This document shows positions 52,422 to 61,238 of a stretch of DNA of 64,000 bases, one piece after another (position 1 is the stretch's first letter; each line of letters starts with the position of its first letter). Source of the stretch: Streptomyces pyxinae (GTDB lineage Bacteria > Actinomycetota > Actinomycetes > Streptomycetales > Streptomycetaceae); contig NZ_JANUGQ010000012.1 of NCBI RefSeq assembly GCF_024756275.1, positions 124,001 through 188,000 of the forward strand, read 5' to 3'. The notes under the pieces were generated by a model. That model had not been told where the DNA came from. It worked only from the letters and a program-made list of their open reading frames with translations, and did no database searches. A program made the position numbers and the translations under genes.

Positions 52422-52438
52422 CAGAGGCGTACGGCGTA
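52409..52438. promoter_or_regulatory. Operator overlapping the monooxygenase promoter
   Basis: Perfect 10-bp inverted repeat TACGCCGTAC (52409-52418) and GTACGGCGTA (52429-52438) with a 10-base spacer. The left arm runs into the -10 and the right arm covers the expected start point, the classic position for a TetR-type repressor. Confidence 0.75.
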
Positions 52439-52490
52439 TTCGCACTGTCTACGCTGGCCACGGGGGTCATAGCGAGGAGGTCGACCGACC

Positions 52491-53594
52491 ATGCGGAACG
52501 TACTGATCTCGGGCGGGGGCATCGCCGGCTGTGCGCTGGCGCTGCTGCTGTCGGAGCGGGGCTTCGCGCCCACGGTGGTGGAACGGGCGCCGGCGCCGCG
52601 CACCGGCGGCCAGGCGGTGGACGTACGGGGCGTCGCCCTGGAGGTGCTGGAGCGGGCGGGACTGCTGGAGCGGGCCCGGGAGGCGCGCACCCGGATGCGC
52701 GGGATGTCGGTGCTGGACGCCGAGGGTCACGAGGTCGAGCGCTCCACCGAGTTCACCTACAGCAGCGGCCGGCTGGACGGTCCGGACATCGAGCTGCTCC
52801 GCGAGGACCTGGTGGAGCTGCTCCTGGCGGCCACCCGCGAGCGGGGCGGCACGGAGTACGTCTTCGGGGACGGCCTCACCGCGCTCACCGAGGAGCCGGG
52901 CGGCGTCCGGGCCGACTTCCGGCACGGCCCGTCCCGGGTCTTCGACCTGGTGGTGGGCGCCGACGGGCTCCGCTCGGCGGTGCGGCACCTGGTCTTCGGA
53001 CCGGCCGAGGAGTTCACCCACCACCTCGGCAGCTATGTCGCCGTCTTCGGCGCGGAGAACTTCCTGGGCCTGGAGGACTGGCAGGTCTGGTACCGGAACG
53101 AGGGCACCGGCTTCGGCATCATGCCGGTGCGCGGCAACACCGAGCTGCGGGTCGCCGCCGGGTTCGACTCCGGGCCGCTGCCCCGGGACACCGACCTGCG
53201 CGCGGTGATCAGCGGGCGGCTGGCCGCCGTGCCCTGGGAGGGCGACCGGCTGGCGAAGGCCGCCCGGGAGGCGCCGGACTTCCACTGCGACGCCATCGCC
53301 CAGGTGCGGATGGACCACTGGTCGCACGGGCGCGCGGTGCTGCTGGGCGACGCCGGGTACTGCCCGACCCCGCTCTCCGGACAGGGCACCAGCCTGGCCC
53401 TGGTCGGCGCCCATCTGCTGGCCGAGGCCCTCGCCGGGGCCGACGGCGACCACGCGGCCGCCTTCGCCCGGTACGAGGCCCGGATGCGGCCGTTCGTCGC
53501 GCTCAACCAGGCGCTGGCCACCGAGAACCCGGGCGGCCCGCCCGCCGAGGCGTCGATGGCCCGGGCCAAGGCCGGGATCTCCCTGGACGGGTGA
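52491..53594 (+). CDS. FAD-dependent monooxygenase
   Basis: 367 residues of the PHBH/TetX-like class: dinucleotide motif LISGGGIAGCALAL (5-18), DG motif VVGADGLRSAVRHLV (about 153-167) and GD motif VLLGDAGYCPTPLSGQGTSLAL (about 285-306). Hydroxylates a small aromatic or antibiotic-like substrate in related enzymes; the substrate here is unknown. ATG with GAGGAGG upstream. The divergent GntR-TetR regulator and the operator in its promoter suggest induction by its substrate, as for a detoxification or drug-inactivating enzyme. Confidence 0.88.
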   Translation: MRNVLISGGGIAGCALALLLSERGFAPTVVERAPAPRTGGQAVDVRGVALEVLERAGLLERAREARTRMRGMSVLDAEGHEVERSTEFTYSSGRLDGPDIELLREDLVELLLAATRERGGTEYVFGDGLTALTEEPGGVRADFRHGPSRVFDLVVGADGLRSAVRHLVFGPAEEFTHHLGSYVAVFGAENFLGLEDWQVWYRNEGTGFGIMPVRGNTELRVAAGFDSGPLPRDTDLRAVISGRLAAVPWEGDRLAKAAREAPDFHCDAIAQVRMDHWSHGRAVLLGDAGYCPTPLSGQGTSLALVGAHLLAEALAGADGDHAAAFARYEARMRPFVALNQALATENPGGPPAEASMARAKAGISLDG

Positions 53595-53765
53595 CGGCCC
53601 CCGGGGCGGCGGCCCCCGGGGCGGGAGGCTCCGGGGCGGCCGGGCGGCGGAGCCGTACGACCGGGGGCGCGGCGGGGGCCGTGGGCGGGACCGGGGGCCC
53701 GGGTATGCGGGCGGTCGGGCCGGGCGCCGGCCGGCCGGGGCCGCCGGGGGTCGGTGGGTGGCCGG

Positions 53766-54788
53766 TCAGGCGGGGTGCGGGGCGGCCGGGGCGGGGTCGG
53801 CCAGGACCGCGAGCAGCCGGTCCGCGAACGCCTCCGGGTGTTCAGCGGCGCCCACATGGCCGCCCGGGAACTCCACGAGCCCGGCGCCCAGCAGCTCCGC
53901 CAGCCGCAGTGCGGGACCGGCCAGCGGCACCTGCGCCCGGGAGTCCCGGCCCACCGCCAGGACCAGCCGGCCGGCGGCCCGGCGCAGCGCCCCGGTGTCC
54001 GGGACCACCGAGGTGAACGGAACCAGCATCCGGTCCAGGAACACGGGCATGTTGGCGTGCATCCGTTCGGCCATCGCGCGGACGGCGGGCGGCAGTTCGG
54101 CCAGGGCGGCCGTACGGGCGGGTGCCGGGGCGGTCGCGGGGGCCGGTGCCGGGGCGGCCGTACGGGCGGGTGCCGGGGCGGTCGCGGCGGCCGGTTCCGG
54201 AGCGGCCGCACGGGCGGGGGCGGGTGCCGTCGGCTCCGCCGTGGCCACCGGCTCCTCCGGGGCTTCCGCTGCCGCCGCGGGCTCGGTGGCCTCGGCGAAT
54301 CGGGCCATCGCGGCGGCGGCGCCCCGGGCCCGGAAGACCTCCCGGACCTCGGCGAAGAGCGCGCGGTACGGCGCGGGGTCGGCCAGCGCCTCCACCAGCG
54401 GCGGCTCGTGGGCGACCACCCGCCGCAGCCGGTCCGGGTGCCGGGCCAGCAGGTCGAGCGCCACGATCGCGCCCGAGCTGCTGCCGAAGACGTACGCGGG
54501 CTCGTCCGGCGAGACCAGGGCGAGCAGCCGGTGCACGTCGTCGCTCCACTCCGCCACCCGCTGGTCGGTGAGCGGGCCGTCCAGCCGGCTGCGGGACAGC
54601 GGGCGCGGGTCGTAGGAGACGACCGTGTACCGGGTGGCGAGCGCGTCCGCCATGGCGTCGTAGACCCCGGCGTCGGCGGCGCCGCCCGGTATCAGCAGCA
54701 GCACCGGACCGCTGCCGCGCCACTCGTAGTGCAGCGTGGCGCCGGACACCCGGAGCGTTCCGGTGCGGGGCGTGGGGGTGGTGGTCAT
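53766..54788 (-). CDS. Alpha/beta hydrolase with Ala/Pro repeat insert
   Basis: 340 residues: HY, GG-oxyanion region LLIPGGAADAGVYD (32-44), nucleophile in FGSSSGAIVALDLLARHP (S104 region), and histidine in FPGGHVGAAEHPEAF near the C-terminus. Residues 167-229, where the cap domain sits, are almost entirely Ala, Pro, Glu and Thr, with a 16-residue repeat TAPAPARTAAPAPAPA encoded by a 48-bp DNA repeat. The insert should be disordered. The ATG overlaps the TetR stop (ATGA), so the two are co-expressed and the hydrolase is the likely regulated function. Confidence 0.85.
   Translation of the reverse strand: MTTTPTPRTGTLRVSGATLHYEWRGSGPVLLLIPGGAADAGVYDAMADALATRYTVVSYDPRPLSRSRLDGPLTDQRVAEWSDDVHRLLALVSPDEPAYVFGSSSGAIVALDLLARHPDRLRRVVAHEPPLVEALADPAPYRALFAEVREVFRARGAAAAMARFAEATEPAAAAEAPEEPVATAEPTAPAPARAAAPEPAAATAPAPARTAAPAPAPATAPAPARTAALAELPPAVRAMAERMHANMPVFLDRMLVPFTSVVPDTGALRRAAGRLVLAVGRDSRAQVPLAGPALRLAELLGAGLVEFPGGHVGAAEHPEAFADRLLAVLADPAPAAPHPA
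54106..54187. repeat. 48-bp coding minisatellite in the hydrolase gene
   Basis: A 34-base block is identical at 54106-54139 and 54154-54187 (period 48, 16 codons), and a diverged third copy follows to about 54235. Confidence 0.85.
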
Positions 54789-55411
54789 GGGTTCTTCCGT
54801 TCGTGCGGTGGCCGGTGCGCGGGCTCCCCGGACGGGGCCCGCGGCCAGTTCTCCAGGAGCAGATGGAGGGCACCGAGCGACCGGGCCCAGGAGTCCGCGA
54901 CCGCGCGGGGATGGCCGAAGGCGCCCCGGAGCTCCAGATCCACGTAGCCGTGGAAGGTGCTCCGCAGCAGCCGCCCGGCGTCGGTCAGATCGGGTTCGGC
55001 GAGGCCGTAGCCGCGCAGCATCCCGTACGTCAGCTCGACGCTCCGCCGGAAGCCGGGCGCGTCCGCGAGCTCCTCGGCCTCCTCCGGCTCCAGCCGCAGT
55101 TGGGTGGCGGCGTACCGGCCGGGGTGGTCGAGGGCGTACGCCCGGTAGGCGTCCGCGAACGCGACCAGCGCGTCCCGTCCGGCGCGCCCCGCCACCGCCA
55201 CACCGATGCGGTCGGTCATCTCGTCCGCGCCCAGCAGCGCCACCCGGACCCGCAGCTCGCGGAGGCTGCGCACATGGGCGTACAGGCTGGCGTCCCGGAC
55301 CCCGAACCCCCGGGCGAGCGCGGAGAGCGTGACCGCCTCCAGACCCTCCCGGTCGGCCAGTTCGGCGGCGGCCCGGGTGAGCCGGTCGACGGTGATGCCC
55401 GCGCGCGCCAT
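54785..55411 (-). CDS. TetR family transcriptional regulator
   Basis: 208 residues with N-terminal HTH (about 8-55, TLSALARGFGVRDASLYAHVRS) and a C-terminal TetR WHG-like ligand domain (STFHGYVDLELRGAFG). ATG with GGAGG upstream. It precedes and overlaps the hydrolase gene. Short intergenic sequence upstream (55412-55588) probably contains its operator; CCTAGAGCCCCTAGG-like symmetry occurs near 55499-55515. Confidence 0.88.
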   Translation of the reverse strand: MARAGITVDRLTRAAAELADREGLEAVTLSALARGFGVRDASLYAHVRSLRELRVRVALLGADEMTDRIGVAVAGRAGRDALVAFADAYRAYALDHPGRYAATQLRLEPEEAEELADAPGFRRSVELTYGMLRGYGLAEPDLTDAGRLLRSTFHGYVDLELRGAFGHPRAVADSWARSLGALHLLLENWPRAPSGEPAHRPPHERKNP

Positions 55412-55588
55412 GCGTACCTCCGGATGGTGGGTGGGGGCCGGGGAGGGGCGGTCGGCCACCCCGGCGCGGGAGTTCGTTCCTCACTTCCCCAGGCAGAAAC
55501 CTAGAGCCCCTAGGGAAAGCCGTCCACCGAATTACCCGTTCAGCGGTTGCCCGGGCCGGCAAGGGGCTTCGGCGCTTCCCCGAGCACT

Positions 55589-56461
55589 TCAGCGCCTCCG
55601 CAGCCGGCGGCTCGCGGCGCGGCGGAGACGGGCGGCGCCACGGGCCAGGTGCCAGCGCTCCTCGTAGAGCAGCCGCCCCACCAGCGCCCCGCCGAAGACC
55701 ACGAAGCCCACGCCGACCAGCCAGGACTGCACCACCAGAAAGGTGCCGACGGCGCCGTACGACACCGCGTTGGAGGCGATCAGCGGCGAGAACACCAGCC
55801 GGGAGAAGCCGCGCAGCCCGGCCAGTCCGATCACCGTCGCCACCGCCCCCGGCAGCAGCGCCGACCAGGGCAGCCGGCCGCCCAGCAGCAGCCACTGGGA
55901 GCCCCAGAAGAAGAGGACGGCGGTGATCGCGGCGGCGGCCGCCCGCCAGGCCAGGTCGCCGGTGCTGACCGGCCGGGTGGCGATGTGCGCGGAGAGCAGC
56001 AGATAGCCGATGAGGGCGGCCAGCCAGACGAGGTGGCGCCACATGGTGTGCCAGCGGGCGGCCGGCACCTCCCAGATCTTCTCGTACCCCGTCTGCACCA
56101 CCCCGCCGAACGGCAACCCGAAGATCGCGACGGCGGCGATACCGAAGCCGGTGGTGGTCTCCAGCGCCTTGTTCGGTGGGGCGAACAGCCGTTCCACCTC
56201 GTCCTGCGAGCTCTTCTCGACCCCGAGTCCGTCGGTGAGCCAGGCGGCGAACCCCTGGCCGTTCCCCGGGTCGGCCGCCGCGACGACGATGAGCAGCGGC
56301 ACGAGGGTGAGCAGCCCGAGCGCGGCGAACCCCATCGACCGGTGCATCAGCTCCATCTCGTTGCCCCGCCGCAGCCCCCGCCCGGCGGCCGATCCCTGAA
56401 AAGCGGCGTGCAGCCGTCCGAACCACCGTGTCGCGGGCATGCGTATTCGCTTACCCGACAC
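55589..56461 (-). CDS. YihY/BrkB-like integral membrane protein
   Basis: 290 residues with about six membrane segments (from residue 44, MGFAALGLLTLVPLLIVVAAADP, onwards), an amphipathic loop region with the family's EKIWEVPAARWHTMWRH stretch, FSRLVFSPLIASNAVSYGAVGTFLV, and a very basic C-terminal tail (RLRRAASRRLRRR). YihY/BrkB proteins have no settled function. GTG at 56461 has GGGGAGCGGG ahead; an ATG seven codons in is the alternative. Confidence 0.8.
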   Translation of the reverse strand: MSGKRIRMPATRWFGRLHAAFQGSAAGRGLRRGNEMELMHRSMGFAALGLLTLVPLLIVVAAADPGNGQGFAAWLTDGLGVEKSSQDEVERLFAPPNKALETTTGFGIAAVAIFGLPFGGVVQTGYEKIWEVPAARWHTMWRHLVWLAALIGYLLLSAHIATRPVSTGDLAWRAAAAAITAVLFFWGSQWLLLGGRLPWSALLPGAVATVIGLAGLRGFSRLVFSPLIASNAVSYGAVGTFLVVQSWLVGVGFVVFGGALVGRLLYEERWHLARGAARLRRAASRRLRRR

Positions 56462-56930
56462 CGCCCGCTCCCCGGTGGCGCAGCGCCGGGGAGCCCCCGA
56501 ATGGCCTGCCGCGCGATGTGCCGCACGGCCCGCCTCACCCCCTGTCGTACGCCGGGCGCACGGCCTGTCGTAGGCCTGCCGTGCGTCTGCCGCTCGGCCC
56601 GCCTCACCGCCTGTCGTACGCCGGGCGCACGGCCTGTCGTGAGCCTGTCGCGCGTCTGCCGTACGCCTGCCTCACGGCCTGGCGTACGCCGGACGCCGCG
56701 GTCGGGTGAACCCCCGGCGGCGGGCCGGGCAACCCCGGGCGACGGCCAGGCAACCCGCACTGTCGATAATCCGTCTGTCAGATCGCGGGCGGCCCTGACC
56801 ATGCCGTCCGCGCACCTCAGCGCACCTCAGCGCACCTCGGTGCGGGGGTCGGAGTCGGAGTCGGTACGCAGTCGGGGTCGTCCGCTGCGGGGGAACCACG
56901 GGGCCACGGCATGCGGACGGAGCGGAACAA
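56462..56930. repeat. Gene-free spacer with 69-bp-period direct repeat
   Basis: 469 bases between divergent genes. A 46-bp block (beginning CGGCCCGCCTCACC and containing CGTACGCCGGGCGCACGGCC) lies at 56526-56571 and again at 56595-56640 with one mismatch, and a diverged third copy at about 56666-56705. Within each copy CTGTCGTA-type steps recur. CACCTCAGCG repeats (about 56813-56835) follow before the PIG-L gene. No gene seen. Confidence 0.8.
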
Positions 56931-59129
56931 GTGAACCAGCGACACCCGGCCCAGCCGCGCCCGGCCGCCACCGCCACCGCCACCGCCGCCGGGCCCGGGC
57001 CCCGCCGGGAAGCGGCCGGCGGACCCGGGCTCCCCGGGCCGCGCACCGCGCCGGGCGGCGGGAGCGGTCCCGGGGAGCGCCGGGGGCCCGGTTCCGGACC
57101 GCGCCGGCGGGGGGTGCTGGCCTCCGCCGGGGCGCTGGCGGCGGCCGTCGCGGCGGTGCTCACCGGCTGCACCGTGCCGACCCCGCGCCGCACCGGTCCG
57201 GTCGCGGACCCGGCGCCCGGGATGCCGATCACCAGCAGCCGCCGGGCGCAGCTGATGCAGATCGCCGCCCACCCCGACGACGACCTCTACTTCATGAACC
57301 CGGACGGCCGGCGGATGCTGGACGCCGGGGTCCCGCTGGTCTCCGTGTACGTCACCGCCGGCGAGCACGACGGCCGCAATCACGTACCCGGCCGGGACGA
57401 CGAGAAGGCCGACCCGGCGGCGTACTCCTCCGCCCGGCACCAGGGGCTGCGCCAGGCGTACGCGGAGATGCTGGGGCTCGACCGGTTCACCGCGTGGCAG
57501 AAGGGCGTGCTGACGCTGCGCGGGGACCGCCGGGCCGAGATCAACACGCTGGTCAACGGCGGCCGCCGGGTCGAGCTGATCTTCCTCAACCTGGCCATGC
57601 ACATGCCCCGCCGCTATATGGCGGTGCCCAGTCTCTGGCAGGACCGCCAGCTGGGGCTGCGTACCGTCGTCGCGGCCGACTCGCCGGTGCGCCGGGCGGA
57701 CGACTACGACTACGACCAGCTGATCGACGTCCTGGTCGGGCTGATGGAGCAGTACCGGCCGACCGTCGTCCACACGCTGGACCCGGACCCGGACATCCAG
57801 CACAGCGACGAGCAGACCCGCAAGAAGGACTCCGAGCAGCGCGGCTACTCCGACCACGGCGACCACACCGCCGTGGCCTCGTTCAGCTGGGCGGCGATGA
57901 CCCGCTGGGTGGCGCACGCCAGCGCGGGTGGCGGCGCGATACCCGGCTTCGCCGCCACCGCGTTCCGGGGCTACTACAACCGCCACTGGCCGAAGAACCT
58001 CCCGCCGGAGGTGCTCGGGGAGAAGGCCGCCCAGCTCGTCCCGTACGGCGGCGCCCCGGACTGGCAGTGCGGCAACCCGAGCGGCTGCGGCGACTACAGC
58101 GTCGGCGGCCGGCGACCGCTCACCAACAAGAAGGGCTGGGTGCGCGCCACCCACTACCGCCATCCGGGTGCCCGCCCGGTGGTGGCCACCGAGCCGGACG
58201 GCCGGCTCACCGCGTACGGGGTGCTGGGGCTGCGCGCGGTGCGGTGGACCGAGACGAAGCCGGGCAGCGGCGAGTGGGGCGACCCGGCCGACCTGGGCGG
58301 CGGCCCGCTGGCCCCGGCGCTGGGCTCGGCGGTGCTGAAGGACGGCGACCGGCTGCTGTTCGGGCTGCGGTTCGCCGCACTCGGCGGCCACGGCGGCGCC
58401 AACCACCGGGAGATCGTGGTGCTCCAGGGCTCGGTCTGGAAGGGCCTGGGCAGCCCGGAGCGCGGCGACGACCGGAGCCGGCGGCTGGGTGTGCCGGTCG
58501 CGGTGACGGCCGGCGACGGGCGGGTGCACCTCTTCGTGCGCAACGCCGACAAGGCCGTCAGCACCCGGGTCCGCGAGCCTGACGGCAGCTGGGGCGACTG
58601 GACCGACCTGGGCGGCGGCGAGGTGCAGGACGGGCTGACGGCCGCCGTCGACAAGCTGGGCCGGGTGCGGCTGTTCGCGGCGGGCCGGACGGCGATCGCC
58701 CACTGGGCGCAGACGGAACCGGGCGGCCCGGTGGTCCACCGGCCGGACGCCGCCCTGCCGCTGTCGGCCGACCCGGTGGCGGTGACCACGACCCCCTCCG
58801 GCGACCTGGAGCTGTTCTACCGGGAGCCGGCCCGCAAGCAGTTGCGCGCCGTACGGCTGGACGGCGCCGCCCCGACCCGGGTCCCGCTCGACGGGTACGG
58901 CGCCCTCACCGCGACCGGCACGCCCCGGGGCCCGCTGGTGCTGGGCCAGGACCCGCGCGGCCGGGTGGTGCTGGCCGCGCCCGGCCAGCGCCCCGCCGTC
59001 CGGGCCCACGGCGCCGTCCCGATCGGCGCCCCCGCGCTGCATCTCACCCGTGACGGCGCCGTCGTCGTCGGCCTCGGCGCCGACGGCCACCCCTGGACCT
59101 GGCGCCCGGCCGGGGGTGTGGCGGGCTGA
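56931..59129 (+). CDS. PIG-L family deacetylase with lectin-like C-terminus, Tat-type lipoprotein
   Basis: 732 residues. A long basic Pro/Ala/Gly leader contains RRRG and a hydrophobic stretch ending in lipobox LTGC (C80), i.e. a twin-arginine lipoprotein signal with an extended n-region. The PIG-L domain (about 108-370) has the zinc motif AHPDDD (H114, D117) and the later HSDE and HGDH histidines. Residues about 410-732 are repeated strand-rich units (DGRVHLFVRNADKAVSTRV, LGRVRLFAAGRTAIAHW) resembling a beta-propeller lectin. It probably deacetylates a glycan at the cell surface. GTG with GGAGCGGAACAA ahead. Confidence 0.86.
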   Translation: MNQRHPAQPRPAATATATAAGPGPRREAAGGPGLPGPRTAPGGGSGPGERRGPGSGPRRRGVLASAGALAAAVAAVLTGCTVPTPRRTGPVADPAPGMPITSSRRAQLMQIAAHPDDDLYFMNPDGRRMLDAGVPLVSVYVTAGEHDGRNHVPGRDDEKADPAAYSSARHQGLRQAYAEMLGLDRFTAWQKGVLTLRGDRRAEINTLVNGGRRVELIFLNLAMHMPRRYMAVPSLWQDRQLGLRTVVAADSPVRRADDYDYDQLIDVLVGLMEQYRPTVVHTLDPDPDIQHSDEQTRKKDSEQRGYSDHGDHTAVASFSWAAMTRWVAHASAGGGAIPGFAATAFRGYYNRHWPKNLPPEVLGEKAAQLVPYGGAPDWQCGNPSGCGDYSVGGRRPLTNKKGWVRATHYRHPGARPVVATEPDGRLTAYGVLGLRAVRWTETKPGSGEWGDPADLGGGPLAPALGSAVLKDGDRLLFGLRFAALGGHGGANHREIVVLQGSVWKGLGSPERGDDRSRRLGVPVAVTAGDGRVHLFVRNADKAVSTRVREPDGSWGDWTDLGGGEVQDGLTAAVDKLGRVRLFAAGRTAIAHWAQTEPGGPVVHRPDAALPLSADPVAVTTTPSGDLELFYREPARKQLRAVRLDGAAPTRVPLDGYGALTATGTPRGPLVLGQDPRGRVVLAAPGQRPAVRAHGAVPIGAPALHLTRDGAVVVGLGADGHPWTWRPAGGVAG

Positions 59130-59261
59130 GCGGACCGGGGTGGCCGGAGCGTCCGGGGTGGCCCGGACGGGCCGCCCGGGCCTGCGCTTCCCGGCCGGCG
59201 AAGGGAAACCAACGGGGGACGTTGAATCACGCCGCCCGCGCGGTTCCGGATGCGTTAGCGT

Positions 59262-59282
59262 GGATTCACTATTCGTGATTCC
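59262..59282. promoter_or_regulatory. Inverted repeat upstream of the small two-gene unit
   Basis: GGATTCAC-TATTC-GTGATTCC (59262-59282), 7 of 8 arm positions paired. A further GAATCAC half-site lies at 59224-59230. Position 15 bp before the first gene's ATG suits autoregulation by a toxin-antitoxin complex. Confidence 0.5.
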
Positions 59283-59297
59283 CGTCGGAGGACTGGC

Positions 59298-59582
59298 ATG
59301 AGCAGCGCGCCGTGGACGATCGAAAGCATCTGTGACGCGCTCGGCAGCCCGACCCTCGCCCAGCGCTTCCTCGGTGAGATCAACCGGGTCCCGGCCCACG
59401 AGATCCTGCCGGTCTTCGCCCGTTGGGAGCGCATCGCCAAGAACATGCGGCACGCCGACGAGCGGAGCCGGGAGATCATCGAGCACACGCAGCGGGGCGA
59501 GGAGCCCCCCGGCGACTGGATCGACGGCACCGGGCGTCTCACGCCCGGGATGAACGAAGGCGGAGCCCGCGGGGCCGCCTGA
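59298..59582 (+). CDS. Small DUF6247-like protein, possible antitoxin
   Basis: 94 residues: WTIESICDALGSPTLAQRFLGEINR, then KNMRHADERSREIIEHTQ, and a Gly/Glu-rich tail. The pattern resembles a helical antitoxin-like protein often found before a small RelE/ParE-like gene in streptomycetes. ATG with GGAGG 7 nt upstream. An 18-bp gap leads to the next gene. No DNA-binding motif is certain. Confidence 0.65.
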   Translation: MSSAPWTIESICDALGSPTLAQRFLGEINRVPAHEILPVFARWERIAKNMRHADERSREIIEHTQRGEEPPGDWIDGTGRLTPGMNEGGARGAA

Positions 59583-59600
59583 CCCTGCCACACTCACGGT

Positions 59601-59843
59601 GTGTACAAGCTCCGATACGACGCGCAGATCGAATCCGTATGGGACTCGCTCACCGGCGAGGCGAGGCATGAGCTGGACGAGGCGCTGCTCAAGGTGTGCC
59701 TGGACCCGTACCGCACCACGGAGGAGCACCCCGAGGACGGCCCGGTCAAACGGCTGCTCGTGCTCCAGCACACCGTGATCACCGTGCTGGTGATCGCTCT
59801 CCCCTTCGAACGGGTGTACATCCGCACGCTCGATCCGCTGTAG
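59601..59843 (+). CDS. Small RelE/ParE-like protein, possible toxin
   Basis: 80 residues: MYKLRYDAQIESVWDSLTGEARHELDEALLKVCLDPYRTTE, then VLQHTVITVLVIALPFERVYIRTLDPL. The alternating strand pattern with an early helix hairpin and the closing strands ending VYIRTLDPL match the fold order of RelE/ParE toxins. No catalytic signature can be confirmed. GTG start without a strong Shine-Dalgarno, 18 bp after the partner gene, so translation is probably coupled. Confidence 0.6.
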   Translation: MYKLRYDAQIESVWDSLTGEARHELDEALLKVCLDPYRTTEEHPEDGPVKRLLVLQHTVITVLVIALPFERVYIRTLDPL

Positions 59844-60041
59844 CACCGTCGGCGCCCCGGCTGCCTGCCCCCGGGGCCGCCGGCCGGCCGCGCCCGGGCG
59901 TAAGCGCCGCACATCCGCGCCCCCGGCGCCCCCGGTGCACCCGGTTCAGCCATCCGGGCGATCCAGATCCGGCTGAGGGGCGGCAAGACTGTGCCAGGGA
60001 AGGAGTACCCGGACCGGTGAGGCCACGGCGGAGGAGGCGGC

Positions 60042-61238
60042 ATGGCGGACGAACGGTTCGGGCTCGGCGAGGTCCTCGCGGCGGCGGAGGCCGCTTCCCC
60101 GGTGGCCTCCCTCGACGTGGTCGCGCGCAATCTGCGGGACCGGTTCGGCGCGCAGGTCGTGTCGTTCCTGTTCACGGACGTCGTCGGCCGGCGGATGGTC
60201 CGGGTGAGCGAGGAGGTCGCGTCCCAGCGGGGCCGCAGCGCCGATCAGATCCCCCTCGCCGGCAGCGTCTACGACGAGGTGCTCCGCCACCAGCGGCTGG
60301 TCCAGGCACCGGACGGCGGGCTCGGGCAGCGGGTGATCGCACCCGTCAGCAACCGGGGGGACACCATCGGCGTCCTGGAGCTCTTCCTCCCCCAAGTCAC
60401 CGAAGAGATCCTGGAGCAGGTCCAGGAGACCGCTCACGCGCTGGCGTACCTCCTCGTCACCGACGGCCGCTTCACCGACCTCTACCACTGGGGCCAGCGC
60501 ACCACCTCCATGAGCCTGGGGGCCGAGATCCAGCGCGGCCTGCTGCCCTCGGCCCACTGCTGCGAGGCACCCGAATTCGCCCTGGCCGCCGCGCTGGTGC
60601 CCGCCGACGACATCGGTGGCGACACCTTCGACTACACGCTGGACCACGACACCCTGCATCTGTCCGTCACCGACGCCATGGGCCACGACACCGCCTCCGC
60701 CCTGCTGGCCACCCTCCTGGTCAACGCCTCCCGGGGAGCCCGCCGCGCCGGCCGCGACCTGGCCGAGCAGGCCACCCAGGTCCACCAGGCCCTGCTGGAC
60801 CACGGCGGCCACGCCCTGGCCACCGGCCAGTTCCTCCGGATCGCCCTGGACGGGAGCGGCGCCCAGCTGGTCAACGCGGGCCACCCCTGGCCGCTGCTGA
60901 TGCGGGACGGCCGGACGGAGGAGTTGAGCCTCGCCGTCAACCTGCCCTTCGGTGTCCCCGGACCGACTCCGTACCAGGTGCAGGACCTCGACCTGTGCCC
61001 CGGCGACCGGCTGCTCCTCTACACCGACGGCATGCGGGAACGCCGGGCCCAGCTGGTCGACCTGGCGGCCCTCCTCCGGGACACCGCCTCCGAGCACCCT
61101 CGCGAGGTGGTACGGACCCTCACCGCCGCCGTGTCCGACGCCTCCCAGGACCACCTGGAGGACGACGCCACCGCCCTCTGCCTCGACTGGCACGGCCCGC
61201 GCCCCGCCGACGCGCCCGGTCAGACGGAGACCGGATAG
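60042..61238 (+). CDS. GAF-SpoIIE (RsbU-like) serine phosphatase
   Basis: 398 residues: GAF-like sensory domain (about 15-140), short helix, and a SpoIIE/PP2C phosphatase domain (about 170-390) with metal motifs ADDIGGDTFDY, SVTDAMGHD and YTDGMRERR. Such enzymes dephosphorylate anti-anti-sigma (STAS) proteins to release sigma factors in stress and development. No STAS or anti-sigma kinase gene is in the window, so the partner is elsewhere. ATG with GGAGGAGG. Its 3' end overlaps the convergent gene at 61220 by 19 bases. Confidence 0.9.
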   Translation: MADERFGLGEVLAAAEAASPVASLDVVARNLRDRFGAQVVSFLFTDVVGRRMVRVSEEVASQRGRSADQIPLAGSVYDEVLRHQRLVQAPDGGLGQRVIAPVSNRGDTIGVLELFLPQVTEEILEQVQETAHALAYLLVTDGRFTDLYHWGQRTTSMSLGAEIQRGLLPSAHCCEAPEFALAAALVPADDIGGDTFDYTLDHDTLHLSVTDAMGHDTASALLATLLVNASRGARRAGRDLAEQATQVHQALLDHGGHALATGQFLRIALDGSGAQLVNAGHPWPLLMRDGRTEELSLAVNLPFGVPGPTPYQVQDLDLCPGDRLLLYTDGMRERRAQLVDLAALLRDTASEHPREVVRTLTAAVSDASQDHLEDDATALCLDWHGPRPADAPGQTETG

